A stretch of DNA of 51,827 nt from Bacteroidaceae bacterium (GTDB lineage: Bacteria > Bacteroidota > Bacteroidia > Bacteroidales > Bacteroidaceae): positions 1-51,827 of the forward strand of contig JAGAYF010000034.1 in the NCBI GenBank assembly GCA_017940605.1. Direction: 5' to 3'. Positions 33,777 to 42,803 of the stretch are shown piece by piece; the first letter of the stretch is position 1, and every line of letters begins with the position of its first letter. The position numbers and the translations under genes are program-made. The notes below the pieces were generated by a model. That model was not told where the DNA came from. It searched no databases and was given only the letters and a program-made list of their open reading frames with translations.

Positions 33777-34456
33777 TTATTTTTTTGTGTAAATATCCAT
33801 TTTTTCTCTATATAATTTGTTGTTCTTATGGAATAATATGTGATTTTGTGCACTTCCTATATAATAACTACCACCGTGACTGTATGTACATGTGGTATTG
33901 CATAAAACAATATTTCCCTGTATTTGATAAGTACCTGTGTATTCATCAAAGCCAAGATACTCTCCATTAGACGTATAATCATATTTGAGTACACATGTTC
34001 CGTCTTTATTGAATGTCAATTGCCCTATGTGGTAAGGAGAATTATGTTCATAGCTATCCATACTCCATGTACCCACTAACTTATCCTTTGTCAGTTCACC
34101 GACGAGCGTCTTGGCCGCCTCGGCAACGGGAACATGGAGAATCTGGCTCTTACTGATGAGCGTACCGTCCACGCTGACGGAGATAAAGAAGGGCAGTTTG
34201 CCGAAGTCTACGTCGCGGAACGTGTTTTCGTCGCCCACCGTGAGCGACAGGATGCCGAAGTCGTTGGTCGTAGCCTGCTGCGTGCCGCTGTAGAGGGTCT
34301 CGTTCTGCGCATTGGTAATGCTGACCTGCGCACTGACGGTGACATGGGCGCGCGCTTCGCCGTGGCTTTGTTGAGCAAGGCGACCTGGTAGCCAATCTGT
34401 GCCTGAAGGCAACTGGCGGCTGCCCCGATGAGAATGGTGAATAGGATTCTTTTCAT
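33777..34456 (-). pseudogene. Frameshifted paralogue of the two-domain secreted protein
   Basis: The start at 34456 reads MKRILFTILIGAAASCLQAQ, a signal peptide, then IGYQVALLNKATA and goes out of frame. In another frame the protein continues GEARAHVTVSAQVSITNAQN to the end at 33777 with a lipocalin-like C-terminus ('LVGTWSMDSYEHNSPYHIGQ', 'GTYQIQGNIVLCNTTC'). Compared with the intact copy, one base is missing within about 34358-34363 (plus-strand cgcccgtgg in the intact gene, cgccgtgg here). Repairing it gives a protein of about 226 residues. It is either a real inactivating deletion or a sequencing error in a short C run. First gene of the leftward set, 10 bases before the next. Confidence 0.85.
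34106..34405 (-). repeat. 300-bp duplicated segment, upstream copy
   Basis: Direct repeat of 30769-31069, about 3.3 kb away in the same orientation. It carries the one-base deletion near 34360. High similarity confined to the N-terminal domain, with unrelated C-terminal parts, indicates recent duplication or gene conversion of the domain. Confidence 0.85.
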
Positions 34457-34511
34457 ATAGTTGAACCTCCCCAACCCTCAGCCCAGGGGTTCTTAACAAT
34501 GAATGAATGGT

Positions 34512-34732
34512 GAAAAATCAAAAAAGCGTTGGGCTGAAATGCTACATTATGACTGAAGGTCCTGAGAAAACCCTAACACAGAATGTATGATTCACAGCCC
34601 ACGCCTAAAGCGCGAGCCATCATGCTTTCTGTCTCTGTGTTATGATGAAAATTTCTCAGGTTTTCAGTCACAGATGAAAAGCAAAACGCTTCTTTTATTA
34701 CCTCAAAAGACGGACAGCACTCGGGGCTATCC
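34512..34732 (-). ncRNA. Candidate structured RNA with a 6S-like rod fold
   Basis: Read leftwards from a promoter -7 box at 34738-34745. The transcript can form a short 5' hairpin (CGGATAGC with GCTGTCCG) and then one long interrupted rod. The pairs are 34685-34691 with 34524-34530 (AAGCGTT/AACGCTT), 34663-34669 with 34551-34557 (GACTGAA/TTCAGTC), 34652-34660 with 34561-34569 (CCTGAGAAA/TTTCTCAGG), and 34634-34640 with 34576-34582 (ACACAGA/TCTGTGT). The apical hairpin is GCTCGCGC/GCGTGGGC at 34610-34617 and 34597-34604. The closing arm runs straight into TTTTTTGATTTTT, a terminator. No ORF is present. Length near 220 bases and a rod with internal bubbles fit 6S RNA or the Bacteroidales-1 motif; identity is not proved. 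A leader of the downstream gene is less likely because of the terminator. Confidence 0.65.
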
Positions 34733-34737
34733 GCATG

Positions 34738-34745
34738 CAAAGTTA
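34738..34745 (-). promoter_or_regulatory. -7 box for the structured RNA
   Basis: On the minus strand TAACTTTG followed by C. A perfect TAnnTTTG match; no good -33 TTTG is seen at 19-21 bases. Confidence 0.6.
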
Positions 34746-34924
34746 CACACATTTCATTGAATAAGGGTCATTTTGTCCGTTGGAAGATGAATTTGTGGGA
34801 TTCCCAGTCCCCGTTGTGCCACCCAAAAGCGAAGAAGGATGAAAAGAAAGCGAAAACGCCCCATGGAAATAGTAAATGTTGTTAAAATGCGGCTGGGATG
34901 AACGGTGGTTTGACGGGTTTGTCG

Positions 34925-34932
34925 TAATTTTG
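34925..34932 (+). promoter_or_regulatory. -7 box for the outer-membrane barrel gene
   Basis: TAATTTTG followed by C, 25 bases before ATG 34958. It argues against the GTG at 34937 as the start. Confidence 0.55.
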
Positions 34933-34957
34933 CGCGGTGAAAATAAACAGAAACACC

Positions 34958-37444
34958 ATGTGGATGAGAAAAGTGGGCTGGATGGCCCTGTTTATGTTGC
35001 TGGCATTGCGCGCAATGGCCGATGAAACGACCTCGTTGTATCACATTTCGGGCAGGGTAGTGGATTCCCTCAGCGGAAAGCCCGAGCCCTACGCCACCGT
35101 CAGGCTGTTCCATGGGCAGGAAACTATGCCGCAGGTAACGGGACTGAGCGAGTTGGATGGTTCTTTCGAGGTGAAAACGGCGCAGGTGGGGGACTTCAGG
35201 CTGATGTTATCCTGCATAGGGAAGACGACGCGGGTGCTGAACGTAACGCTTGACGGGAAACAGCGGACCATGGACGTGGGAACGGTCCTGTTGCAGGCGA
35301 GCGACAACGCCATTGGCGAAGTGACGGTGACGGCGCAGCGCCCCCTGGTGAAGGCGGAGGTGGATAAGATAGGGTACTCTGTGGCTGATGACCAGGAAGC
35401 CCAAAGCAAGACGATGTTGGAAATGCTAAGGAAAGTGCCCATGGTGACCGTGGACGGAGATGACAACATAAAGATTAACGGCAAGGGTGGATTTAAGGTC
35501 TATGTCAATGGAAAGCCCAACCAAATGATGAGCAGCAACCCCTCATTGGTGCTGAAGAACTACCCAGCCAGCGCAGTGAAGAAAGTGGAGGTGATAACCA
35601 ACCCAGGGGCAAAGTATGATGCCGAGGGAACGAGCGGCGTGCTGAACATCATTACGAATGACAACGTGAAGACTTCGGGATATACGCTGACGCCTAACCT
35701 CTATGCCGACAACCGACGCAGGAATGCCAACCTGTATGCCATGGCGCAGATGGGGAAGCTGACATTCTCGTTTGACGGAGGGATGGGGCGCGTGGAGACC
35801 CCGCGTTTCTCGTACCAAAACGCACGCGAGACATACAGTGAACCCGTGCAGCACCTATTTAGCGTGAACGGAGAACGGAAGAAGACCAAGGGACATTTCC
35901 AATATGCCAACGTGGAGGCCAGCTACGAGTTGGACGACAAGAATCTGCTGAGCGCATCGATGAACATGTTCCACTGGGGCGGCAGGGAGCGCAACCATAA
36001 CCTATATAATATGTATGCCGCGGACGGCAGCCGCACCTATGGATACGAAGCAGACCAGATGAGCCGGCACACCTACGGCGAATGGAGTGGTTCGGTGGAC
36101 TATCAGCACACGTTTGACAAGCCCGAGCGCACGTTGACGTTCTCCTATCGCCTGAATGCCGAGACCGGGCACGACAAGGAGGAGATGAACTACAAGAACT
36201 TCTATCAGTTGCCCTACTCACTGACGGATTTGTACAGCGATCCTGACAACAAATCCTTTGAACACACAGGACAATGGGACTACAGCACACCGTGGGGCAA
36301 GTATCACCACCTGAGTGCGGGCATGAAGTTCATATACCGCCTGAACAAGAGCGACAATGAAGAGAAGCACCGGATTTCGGGCACGGAGAACCCATTTGAG
36401 AGGGACGAACAGGCCAGCCTGCGCTACAAACACCAGGGATACATCGGTGCAGCCTATGCTGAATATGCATACAGCAGGGACAGCTTCAAGGTTGTGCTGG
36501 GAAACCGATATGAATACTACCATACCCACGTGAGCTACCCCGACGGAAAGCGGGAATCCTTTGAGAACAACATGGGGGACTGGGTACCTTCCGTCAGCGT
36601 GGGGTACAATCTGAGCCCGACGCGCCTGGTGCGCCTGAGTTACAACATGCGCCTGGGCCGTCCCAACATCAATATGCTGTCTCCCTACGTGCAAAGGCTG
36701 TCGCCGGAGAACATATCGTATGGCAATGCGGCGCTGAAGAGCGAGAAGGCCCATAACCTGGAGTTGGCATACAGCAGCTTTGGGACGAAACTGGGCTTGA
36801 GTACCACATTGGCCTATGGATTCTCCAACAATGGGCTGACCGACTATTCTTTTGTCGATGCTGACAATGTGCTGAATACGACCTACAACAATTTTCAGCA
36901 CAACAAAATCCTCAACCTGTCGCAATTTGTCAATTGGACTATCGTCAATGGGACGCGAATTACGTTGAATGCCCACGGTTCGTATGGTGATTTGCGCGTG
37001 CGCAGGACGGGTGACCACCATTGTGGCTTTGAGGGAGGTTTTTGGCTGGGATTGCAGCAAGACCTGCCCTGGAAACTCAAACTGAACGTGGGCGGCGGCG
37101 GAAATACCCGCAGTCTGTCCCTGCAAGGTTGGCAGACGGGATGGCATTTCCACAATGTCAGCGTCAATCGCTCCTTTCTCAAGGATGATCGCCTGACGGT
37201 TCAGATCAGTTCCGCAAATGTATTTGCCCCTTACTTCTCGTACAGGGAAAATAAGCGCACCGAAACCTATTCTACCAGCACGCATGCACGAATTAAGATG
37301 TTCAGCGGCGTCGGCATCAGCCTGAAATACCGTATTGGTTCGCTCAATACGCAGGTGAAGAAGGCGGCGAGGACCATAGAGAACAATGACGTGAAATCGG
37401 GCGGAAAGGGAAACAGTGGACAACCTGGGGCAAATGGGCGATGA
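34958..37444 (+). CDS. Outer-membrane beta-barrel protein with carboxypeptidase-regulatory-like and plug domains
   Basis: 828 residues from ATG 34958 (MWMRKVGW; ATG 34964 is also possible). Signal peptide to about residue 22 (ALRAMA). A CarboxypepD_reg-like domain at about 30-105 ('ISGRVVDSLSGKPEPYATVR', 'KTTRVLNVTL') and a TonB-receptor plug-like region ('SKTMLEMLRKVPMVTVDGDD', 'VYVNGKPNQMM', 'EVITNPGAKYDAEGTSGVLN') precede a long barrel of the outer membrane beta-barrel protein 3 type. It probably takes up a substrate with TonB energy; no SusD partner or TonB box is adjacent, so the ligand is unknown. The last 20 or so residues form a Gly/Ser/Asn-rich hydrophilic tail rather than ending on a barrel aromatic. 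Confidence 0.85.
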   Translation: MWMRKVGWMALFMLLALRAMADETTSLYHISGRVVDSLSGKPEPYATVRLFHGQETMPQVTGLSELDGSFEVKTAQVGDFRLMLSCIGKTTRVLNVTLDGKQRTMDVGTVLLQASDNAIGEVTVTAQRPLVKAEVDKIGYSVADDQEAQSKTMLEMLRKVPMVTVDGDDNIKINGKGGFKVYVNGKPNQMMSSNPSLVLKNYPASAVKKVEVITNPGAKYDAEGTSGVLNIITNDNVKTSGYTLTPNLYADNRRRNANLYAMAQMGKLTFSFDGGMGRVETPRFSYQNARETYSEPVQHLFSVNGERKKTKGHFQYANVEASYELDDKNLLSASMNMFHWGGRERNHNLYNMYAADGSRTYGYEADQMSRHTYGEWSGSVDYQHTFDKPERTLTFSYRLNAETGHDKEEMNYKNFYQLPYSLTDLYSDPDNKSFEHTGQWDYSTPWGKYHHLSAGMKFIYRLNKSDNEEKHRISGTENPFERDEQASLRYKHQGYIGAAYAEYAYSRDSFKVVLGNRYEYYHTHVSYPDGKRESFENNMGDWVPSVSVGYNLSPTRLVRLSYNMRLGRPNINMLSPYVQRLSPENISYGNAALKSEKAHNLELAYSSFGTKLGLSTTLAYGFSNNGLTDYSFVDADNVLNTTYNNFQHNKILNLSQFVNWTIVNGTRITLNAHGSYGDLRVRRTGDHHCGFEGGFWLGLQQDLPWKLKLNVGGGGNTRSLSLQGWQTGWHFHNVSVNRSFLKDDRLTVQISSANVFAPYFSYRENKRTETYSTSTHARIKMFSGVGISLKYRIGSLNTQVKKAARTIENNDVKSGGKGNSGQPGANGR

Positions 37445-37557
37445 AGGGCGTTGACTCAACCCCGTGCAGGGCAGGTAAGTGCGGAAGCCCTGGGGCGATT
37501 TTTCCTGTGAAACGCTGTTTTTTAACGGCATCGGCGGCCGATGTAAAAATAATGTTG

Positions 37558-37565
37558 TACCTTTG
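37558..37565 (+). promoter_or_regulatory. -7 box for the nusB operon
   Basis: TACCTTTG followed by C, 42 bases before the nusB ATG. The upstream -33 region is not clear. Confidence 0.5.
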
Positions 37566-37607
37566 CAAGGCTGTTCTTTGAAAATTAGGATAGGATAAGT
37601 AATAAGT

Positions 37608-38528
37608 ATGATAAATAGAGGACTCATTCGCTTGAAAGTGGTACAGCTCATGTATGCCTACTACCAAAACGAAGGCGCATCACTGCAAAAGGCATTGAAG
37701 GAATTGGACAATAGTTTGATGGATGCCTATAAGCTGTACTGCTATATGTTGCTGATAATACCGGAAGTCACTGATTTTGCCCGCGATGTGTATGAAACGG
37801 CATGTGAACAGGCCCGCACATTGGGACGACGGGAATTGCCCAGTTCAAAATTCGTAGATAATCGTTTGGCGGCCGCATTGGAGGAAAACGAGGACCTGCG
37901 CAAATTTTCAGAGAACCGCAAGAATCACCAGTGGAGCGAGGTGGCGGAAGAAATACGCAGCCTGTACAAGAAAATCATAGGCACCGAGGAATACCAAACC
38001 TATATAAATAGTGCAGAAAACTCGATGGAGGAAGACCGATCTCTGTGGATGGCGCTGTATAGGAAGTGCATTCAGGACAATGAGGAGCTGGAAGATTTTC
38101 TGGAGCAGTGGAGCATCTATTGGAACGACGACAAACCCATCGTGGATACGTTTGTAATGAAGACGCTGCGCAACATAGACAATGAAAAAGGTACAGGCAT
38201 CATGCCGGCCTATGATACGGATGAGGATCACCAGTATGCGTTGCAACTGTTTGAGGACGCGTTGCTCAACCGCACGGAGTACGAAAACATGATCGCCCGC
38301 AACACCCGCAACTGGGATTTCAAGCGCCTGCCGTTGATGGACGTTGTCATTATGGTCATAGCCATTGCCGAAATCATGACGATCCCGAAAATCGATGTCA
38401 AGGTAAGCATCAACGAATACCTGAATTTGCTGAAGGATTACGGCGACCCCAAAAGCGTGGGCTATGTAAACGGAATCCTTGACAGTGTGATTGACCAAAT
38501 GCGAAAGGAAGGCCGCATTGCAAAATAG
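37608..38528 (+). CDS. nusB: Transcription antitermination factor NusB (long Bacteroidota form)
   Basis: 306 residues, about twice the E. coli protein as usual for Bacteroidota. It opens MINRGLIRLKVVQLMYAYYQ, an arginine-rich NusB start. The conserved C-terminal helices are 'NWDFKRLPLMDVVIMVIAIA' and 'IDVKVSINEYLNLLKDYGDP', then 'SVGYVNGILDSVIDQMRKEG'. NusB acts with NusE on boxA of rRNA transcripts. First gene of nusB-yajC-ybbR-coaE. Confidence 0.93.
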   Translation: MINRGLIRLKVVQLMYAYYQNEGASLQKALKELDNSLMDAYKLYCYMLLIIPEVTDFARDVYETACEQARTLGRRELPSSKFVDNRLAAALEENEDLRKFSENRKNHQWSEVAEEIRSLYKKIIGTEEYQTYINSAENSMEEDRSLWMALYRKCIQDNEELEDFLEQWSIYWNDDKPIVDTFVMKTLRNIDNEKGTGIMPAYDTDEDHQYALQLFEDALLNRTEYENMIARNTRNWDFKRLPLMDVVIMVIAIAEIMTIPKIDVKVSINEYLNLLKDYGDPKSVGYVNGILDSVIDQMRKEGRIAK

Positions 38529-38560
38529 AAGAAGAGAATAACCCCTAAAATAATAAGATT

Positions 38561-38902
38561 ATGTTAGCAACACTCACCATTATGCTTCAGGCTTCTGCAG
38601 GAAGTGCAGGCGCAGGAGCGGGCGGCGGTATGTCATTCTGGATAATGATTATCGCTATCTTTGCCATTATGTATTTCTTTATGATTCGTCCCCAGCGTAA
38701 GCGTCAGAAGGAAATTGAGAAGTTCCGCAATTCACTCAATGTAGGCGACGAAGTCATAACTTCGGGCGGTATTTTGGGCACTATCCAAAAGATTGATCCA
38801 GCCGAAAATACCGTAACCATTGAAGTGGCAAAGGGTGTGAACCTCCGAGTGGACAAAAGTTGCATCTTTGCCAAGAACGGATTGGACAAGCAGATGCGCT
38901 GA
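38561..38902 (+). CDS. yajC: Preprotein translocase subunit YajC
   Basis: 113 residues with a single membrane helix at about 24-42 ('MSFWIMIIAIFAIMYFFMIR'), the signature 'RPQRKRQKEIEKFRNSLNVG' and 'DEVITSGGILGTIQKIDPAE'. It associates with SecDF at the Sec channel. It lies 32 bases after nusB. Confidence 0.93.
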   Translation: MLATLTIMLQASAGSAGAGAGGGMSFWIMIIAIFAIMYFFMIRPQRKRQKEIEKFRNSLNVGDEVITSGGILGTIQKIDPAENTVTIEVAKGVNLRVDKSCIFAKNGLDKQMR

Positions 38903-38941
38903 CGCGCTCATCGCAGACGAATTCCTCACAACATCCCCGGA

Positions 38942-39928
38942 ATGACCAAGCCAGATGTAAGAAATCTTGTAGGTAAGCTGTTCTCACGCTTGTGGACGAG
39001 CAATACCATGGTGTTTCTGGTCTGCCTGGCCCTTGCGGGGATGTTTTGGTACATGGTAGCGTTGGGCGAGGAGTACGAAAGGGACTTTGACTTGCGCCTC
39101 CAGCTGAAGAACGTCCCCGAAAACGTCGTCATAACGACCGATGTGCCGCAGAAGATACGCGTAACGCTTAAGGACAAGGGCGGAAGGCTCTTGAGCTACC
39201 GCTACGGCGGCGGCCTGCCCATGGTAAATGTCGATTTTCGCAACTATGACCAAAATTCGGGCCATGTTAAGCTGCGCCTGGCCGACATATCCAAGCTGTT
39301 GCTGCCTCGGCTGATGCCTTCCACCAAGATTGCGGCCATCAATCCCGCTCCCGTAGAGTATTTCTACAACTACGGGTTGCACGCCACGCTGCCGGTGGTC
39401 TTCAATGCCACGCTCGAGGCCGAGAAGTTCTACAGTGTTTCGTCCGTACGCTTCAAACCCGACTCCGTCACCGTCTATGCCACGCAGGAAGTGCTGGATA
39501 CGATGACCGCCGTATACACTCAGAATATACTGATTGATGGAATAAACAAGCGAACCGTGCGCCGCATCCCGTTTGTCGAGGTCCTGGGGGCCAAGTTTGA
39601 GCCCCAGAATGTCCTGATGACGGCCGATGTGGACCAAATCACCGAAAAGACTGTGGAAGTCCCTGTAAAATGGGTCAACTTCCCTGCAACGAAAGCCTTG
39701 CGCACATTTCCCTCCCGCGTCAAGATTACATTCCAGGTGGGCATGAGCATGTACAAGCGCATTACCAAGGATGACTTCGTGGTCGTGGTCAACTACGACG
39801 ACGTGCTCAAGAGCGAGGGAGGCAAGCTGCACCTTTCGTTGAAGTCGCTCCCCGCAGGCGTGTCCCACGTGCGCCTCAACCCCGAGAACATCGATTACCT
39901 GGTCGAGGATGTCAACGAGGAAAATTAG
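38942..39928 (+). CDS. YbbR-domain protein (CdaR-like)
   Basis: 328 residues. One N-terminal membrane helix (about 22-40, 'TMVFLVCLALAGMFWYMVAL') and then extracytoplasmic beta-rich repeats: 'DLRLQLKNVPENVVITTDVP' near 50 and 'SVTVYATQEVLDTMTAV' near 180. YbbR proteins regulate diadenylate cyclase in Firmicutes; in Bacteroidota the role is not established. The coaE start lies inside its 3' end (20-base overlap). Confidence 0.85.
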   Translation: MTKPDVRNLVGKLFSRLWTSNTMVFLVCLALAGMFWYMVALGEEYERDFDLRLQLKNVPENVVITTDVPQKIRVTLKDKGGRLLSYRYGGGLPMVNVDFRNYDQNSGHVKLRLADISKLLLPRLMPSTKIAAINPAPVEYFYNYGLHATLPVVFNATLEAEKFYSVSSVRFKPDSVTVYATQEVLDTMTAVYTQNILIDGINKRTVRRIPFVEVLGAKFEPQNVLMTADVDQITEKTVEVPVKWVNFPATKALRTFPSRVKITFQVGMSMYKRITKDDFVVVVNYDDVLKSEGGKLHLSLKSLPAGVSHVRLNPENIDYLVEDVNEEN

Positions 39929-40514
39929 CCTGGGCATCACGGGAGGCATCGGTACGGGCAAGAGTTATTTCTGCCACATGTTGGAGGAGGCAGGCATCCC
40001 TGTCTTCTACACCGATGCCGAGGCAAAAAACATCATGGCCACCGATAAGGAAATCCAACGCAAGCTGAAAGCATTGGTCGGGGCTGCCGTCTATGACGGA
40101 GCCGGGCAGCTGAACAGGTCGCTCATGTCGGAATACCTTTCGCAGGGTGAGGAATCGGCCGCACAGGTCAATGCCATTGTTCACCCCGCCGTGGAGCGCC
40201 GCTTTGTGGGTTGGCGCAACCGTCAGCAGGCATCTGTCGTGGCCGTTGAGTGTGCATTGCTGTTCGAGTCGGGCTTGGCCGGATTCGTAGACTATACCGT
40301 GTGCATGGTGACCGACATGGACACGAGGTTGCAGCGCATAGCGGCGCGCGACGGCCGCTCAACCGAGCAGATACGCAGGCTGATGGCTCTGCAAATGCCC
40401 GATGAGGAAAAACAAAGGAGGGCCGATTTCATCATTCTCAACGATACGCGTGCCTCCTTGCTCATGCAGCGGCAGCTGTTGCTCAACAAGGTGGACGGCA
40501 TCTTCTTTTCCTGA
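39909..40514 (+). CDS. coaE: Dephospho-CoA kinase
   Basis: 201 residues, full length. It phosphorylates dephospho-CoA with ATP in the last step of CoA synthesis. P-loop GGIGTGKS at about 12-19, 'VFYTDAEAKNIM' as the substrate aspartate region, 'VNAIVHPAVERRFVGW' and 'VECALLFESGLAGFVD', which is the CoA-site block, then 'RRADFIILND'. It overlaps the YbbR gene. Confidence 0.93.
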   Translation: MSTRKISLGITGGIGTGKSYFCHMLEEAGIPVFYTDAEAKNIMATDKEIQRKLKALVGAAVYDGAGQLNRSLMSEYLSQGEESAAQVNAIVHPAVERRFVGWRNRQQASVVAVECALLFESGLAGFVDYTVCMVTDMDTRLQRIAARDGRSTEQIRRLMALQMPDEEKQRRADFIILNDTRASLLMQRQLLLNKVDGIFFS

Positions 40515-40628
40515 ATATCACCCAGTTTTCCCCACACCCCGTCCCTGACATGGCGGCCCATGTCCCCGTCATGGCCAAAATTATTGAAAAATGTGGCCCT
40601 GGCAGCGGTTTTTCCCAATAAAAATCCT

Positions 40629-40636
40629 TACCTTTG
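40629..40636 (+). promoter_or_regulatory. -7 box for the DUF5606 gene
   Basis: TACCTTTG followed by C, 37 bases before ATG 40674, in a 159-bp gap after coaE. Confidence 0.55.
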
Positions 40637-40673
40637 CCCCCGAAATCTGAAACAATAAAAATCAAGCAAGAGT

Positions 40674-41108
40674 ATGGAAAAAACCGTATTGTCCATTTCG
40701 GGTAAGCCAGGCTTGTTCGTCCTGGTCTCCCAGGGACGCAGTACATTGATCGTAGAGACACTGGATGAGCAGAAGAAGCGTTTCTCGGTGGGGTTGCGCG
40801 ACAAGATAACCTCGCTCAACGACGTGGCCATGTATACCGACGATGACAACGTGTCATTGCTGTCAGTTCTCAGGAACATCCGCGACACGCACGAGGCCAA
40901 GCCCGTGGACATTGAGCCCAAGAAGGCAAGCAAGGGCCAACTGGAGGAATTCATGGCACAGGCCCTGCCCAACTATGACCGTGACCGAGTATACCCCAAC
41001 GACATCAGGAAACTCATTACCTGGTACAACATATTGGTCAACAATGGTATCACTGATTTTGAAGAACCCGAGGAAGGCGACGAGCCTGCCCAGGAAGCCC
41101 AGTCGTGA
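40674..41108 (+). CDS. DUF5606 family protein
   Basis: 144 residues. It opens MEKTVLSISGKPGLFVLVSQ, with 'LIVETLDEQKKRFSVGLRDK' and the C-terminal half 'NYDRDRVYPNDIRKLITWYN', then an acidic tail. It is conserved behind coaE in Bacteroidales; the N-terminus resembles a small SH3-like barrel. Function not known to me. It has its own promoter and a strong terminator, so it is probably a separate transcript. Confidence 0.85.
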   Translation: MEKTVLSISGKPGLFVLVSQGRSTLIVETLDEQKKRFSVGLRDKITSLNDVAMYTDDDNVSLLSVLRNIRDTHEAKPVDIEPKKASKGQLEEFMAQALPNYDRDRVYPNDIRKLITWYNILVNNGITDFEEPEEGDEPAQEAQS

Positions 41109-41161
41109 TGCCCGTCAGTGAATAACATCTCTTAATAATATATTTTGGGTTTATATTTTGG

Positions 41162-41191
41162 GGCTGCACCAATCGGTGCAGCCTCTTTTTT
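41162..41191 (+). terminator. Terminator after the DUF5606 gene
   Basis: GGCTGCACC, loop AATC, GGTGCAGCC, then TCTTTTTT. Confidence 0.9.
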
Positions 41192-41316
41192 GTCCCGTGC
41201 CGCCGGTATGGCCATGGGGCAGTGCAGTATTCCTGTCTGATGTCGGAAGCCAGGGTCGGACACATTCTGCCTGCCGGCGGCCCAAAGGACCAACAATGGG
41301 GCAGGAAAGGCAGGAC

Positions 41317-41378
41317 AATGCGGCCTGAAAAAATCCATGCAAGGCGCAAGACATCCGCCGGCAAGGCGTAAAAGATGC
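41317..41378 (+). repeat. 62-bp CAAGGCG repeat, copy B
   Basis: It begins aatgcggcctgaaaaaat and contains CAAGGCG at 41340-41346 and 41362-41368, 22 bp apart, as in the other two copies. It is followed by the palindrome GCCGCATGCGGC. It lies between two convergent genes, like copy A. Confidence 0.75.
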
Positions 41379-41514
41379 CGCATGCGGCGCACGGTTTGTC
41401 ACAGTCGGTCCTACCGTGGGCCAAGGTGCGCCTTCACGGCATTGTTGGTGGTGGCAAGGAACACCTTGCCCCTTGTGCTTTTGAGGTTACGCGGTTGCCT
41501 GTCGCGCTGGCCTA

Positions 41515-42771
41515 TCAGCCGAAGGCCTTGTCGCAGAAGTCCATGTACCGTTCCCAGTCATAGTTGGTTACGTCATGGATACCGGCGCGAATGTGGTAAC
41601 CCACGTGGTTCATGATGGGCTGGTGCAGTCCCGGCATGGCAGATGAGGGCAGTCCCTCCAGGCCGTACAGCCTCCACACGGGGCTGGCATGGTAGGCCGC
41701 CAGGAACTCGCCTCGCTGGTCGGCCCAGTTGTCCTTTTCGGCACTGGCCACATAGAGGTGGCGCGGCGCAACAAGGGCCAACAGTTCATGCTGGTCAAAC
41801 GGCAGGGTCTGTTCCTTCCATCCGTACTGGGCAAAGGAGGGGCAGAACCAGTGGGGAAAGGTTTTGTTGATTTGATACACCCGTTCGCCGAACTCCCGTT
41901 TCGACAGGGCCGCGCCGCCGCAGCCCGAGTTGTTGCTGATGACGACGCTGAACCGCTTGTCCTGCGCGCCGGCCCACAGGGCCGTCTTGCCCAGCCGCGA
42001 GTGCCCCATGACAATGAGCTGCCTGCGGTCGGCCCACGGCTGCCGCTCCACCCAGTCGGCTATGCGGCTGTATCCCCACGCCCATGCCCCTATGGCCTGC
42101 CAGCGGTGCGGGCCTTGGTTGTGCTTGGGGTGGAAAAGCGCGGTGACGCTCTTCGGCCCTCCCTCGGCGTGGTCGGGAAATATGTCCTGATAGCACATGG
42201 TGGCCGTGGCATAGCCGCGCTCAATCATGCGGTCAAAGTTGTATCGGCTCATTTGGTTGCCGCGCGGCAGGGTGGGGTTGTCGGGAGGCAATGACTTGAA
42301 CCAGTCGGACATGAGGATGTCCTCGTCCATGCACGTGCTGTGGTTGCCGCGGAAGTTGTAGTGGATGAACACGGGCACGCGCCCCTTGCGCTGGTTGGGA
42401 AAGTAGACGAGCAACAGGGCGCGGACGCTCTTTCCCTGGCCTGAGAAGGTGAACTGCACCTGCTGCATGGTGGCTTTGCCGCCGAGGGCCTGCTTGTTCT
42501 CGTACAGCACTTGGTGGCTGACCTTGATCTTCTGCCTGGGCGTGATGCCGTACTCCTCCTGCGAGAGCAAGTCCAGCACTTCCGGCCGTCGCTGCCGCTC
42601 CCACTGGCGGGCCGTGGTCACGGTGCGGCCGTCGTTGCACCGAAGCACGTCGGGCAGCGTGTATGAAGGTACTTTCGATTCGTCATAGTTGGCTTTCTTG
42701 GAGTTCTGTCCCCAGGCCATGCCCGCACACAGGAGCAGGGCCGTGAATGTCATTTTGGCGGAAATGTTCAT
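41515..42771 (-). CDS. Glucuronoyl esterase-like hydrolase (CE15 type)
   Basis: 418 residues with a signal peptide (MNISAKMTFTALLLCAGMAW then GQ). An alpha/beta hydrolase expected to cut ester bonds between glucuronic acid of xylan and lignin or other groups. The nucleophile is in GHSRLGKTA (S258), a CE15 signature; 'ISNNSGCGGAALSKREFGER' and H393 in NHVGYHIRAG supply the other catalytic-region residues. It stands alone with its own promoter, not in a polysaccharide-utilisation locus, and faces the DUF5606 gene. Confidence 0.87.
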   Translation of the reverse strand: MNISAKMTFTALLLCAGMAWGQNSKKANYDESKVPSYTLPDVLRCNDGRTVTTARQWERQRRPEVLDLLSQEEYGITPRQKIKVSHQVLYENKQALGGKATMQQVQFTFSGQGKSVRALLLVYFPNQRKGRVPVFIHYNFRGNHSTCMDEDILMSDWFKSLPPDNPTLPRGNQMSRYNFDRMIERGYATATMCYQDIFPDHAEGGPKSVTALFHPKHNQGPHRWQAIGAWAWGYSRIADWVERQPWADRRQLIVMGHSRLGKTALWAGAQDKRFSVVISNNSGCGGAALSKREFGERVYQINKTFPHWFCPSFAQYGWKEQTLPFDQHELLALVAPRHLYVASAEKDNWADQRGEFLAAYHASPVWRLYGLEGLPSSAMPGLHQPIMNHVGYHIRAGIHDVTNYDWERYMDFCDKAFG

Positions 42772-42803
42772 GCTGAATAGGTTTTGAAAGATGGTTGACG
42801 GGA

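Noticed and set aside
34549-34669. Inverted repeat read as a terminator pair or insertion-sequence ends
   Set aside because: No transposase or target duplication; the nested pairing, promoter and terminal T-tract on the minus strand fit an RNA gene better.
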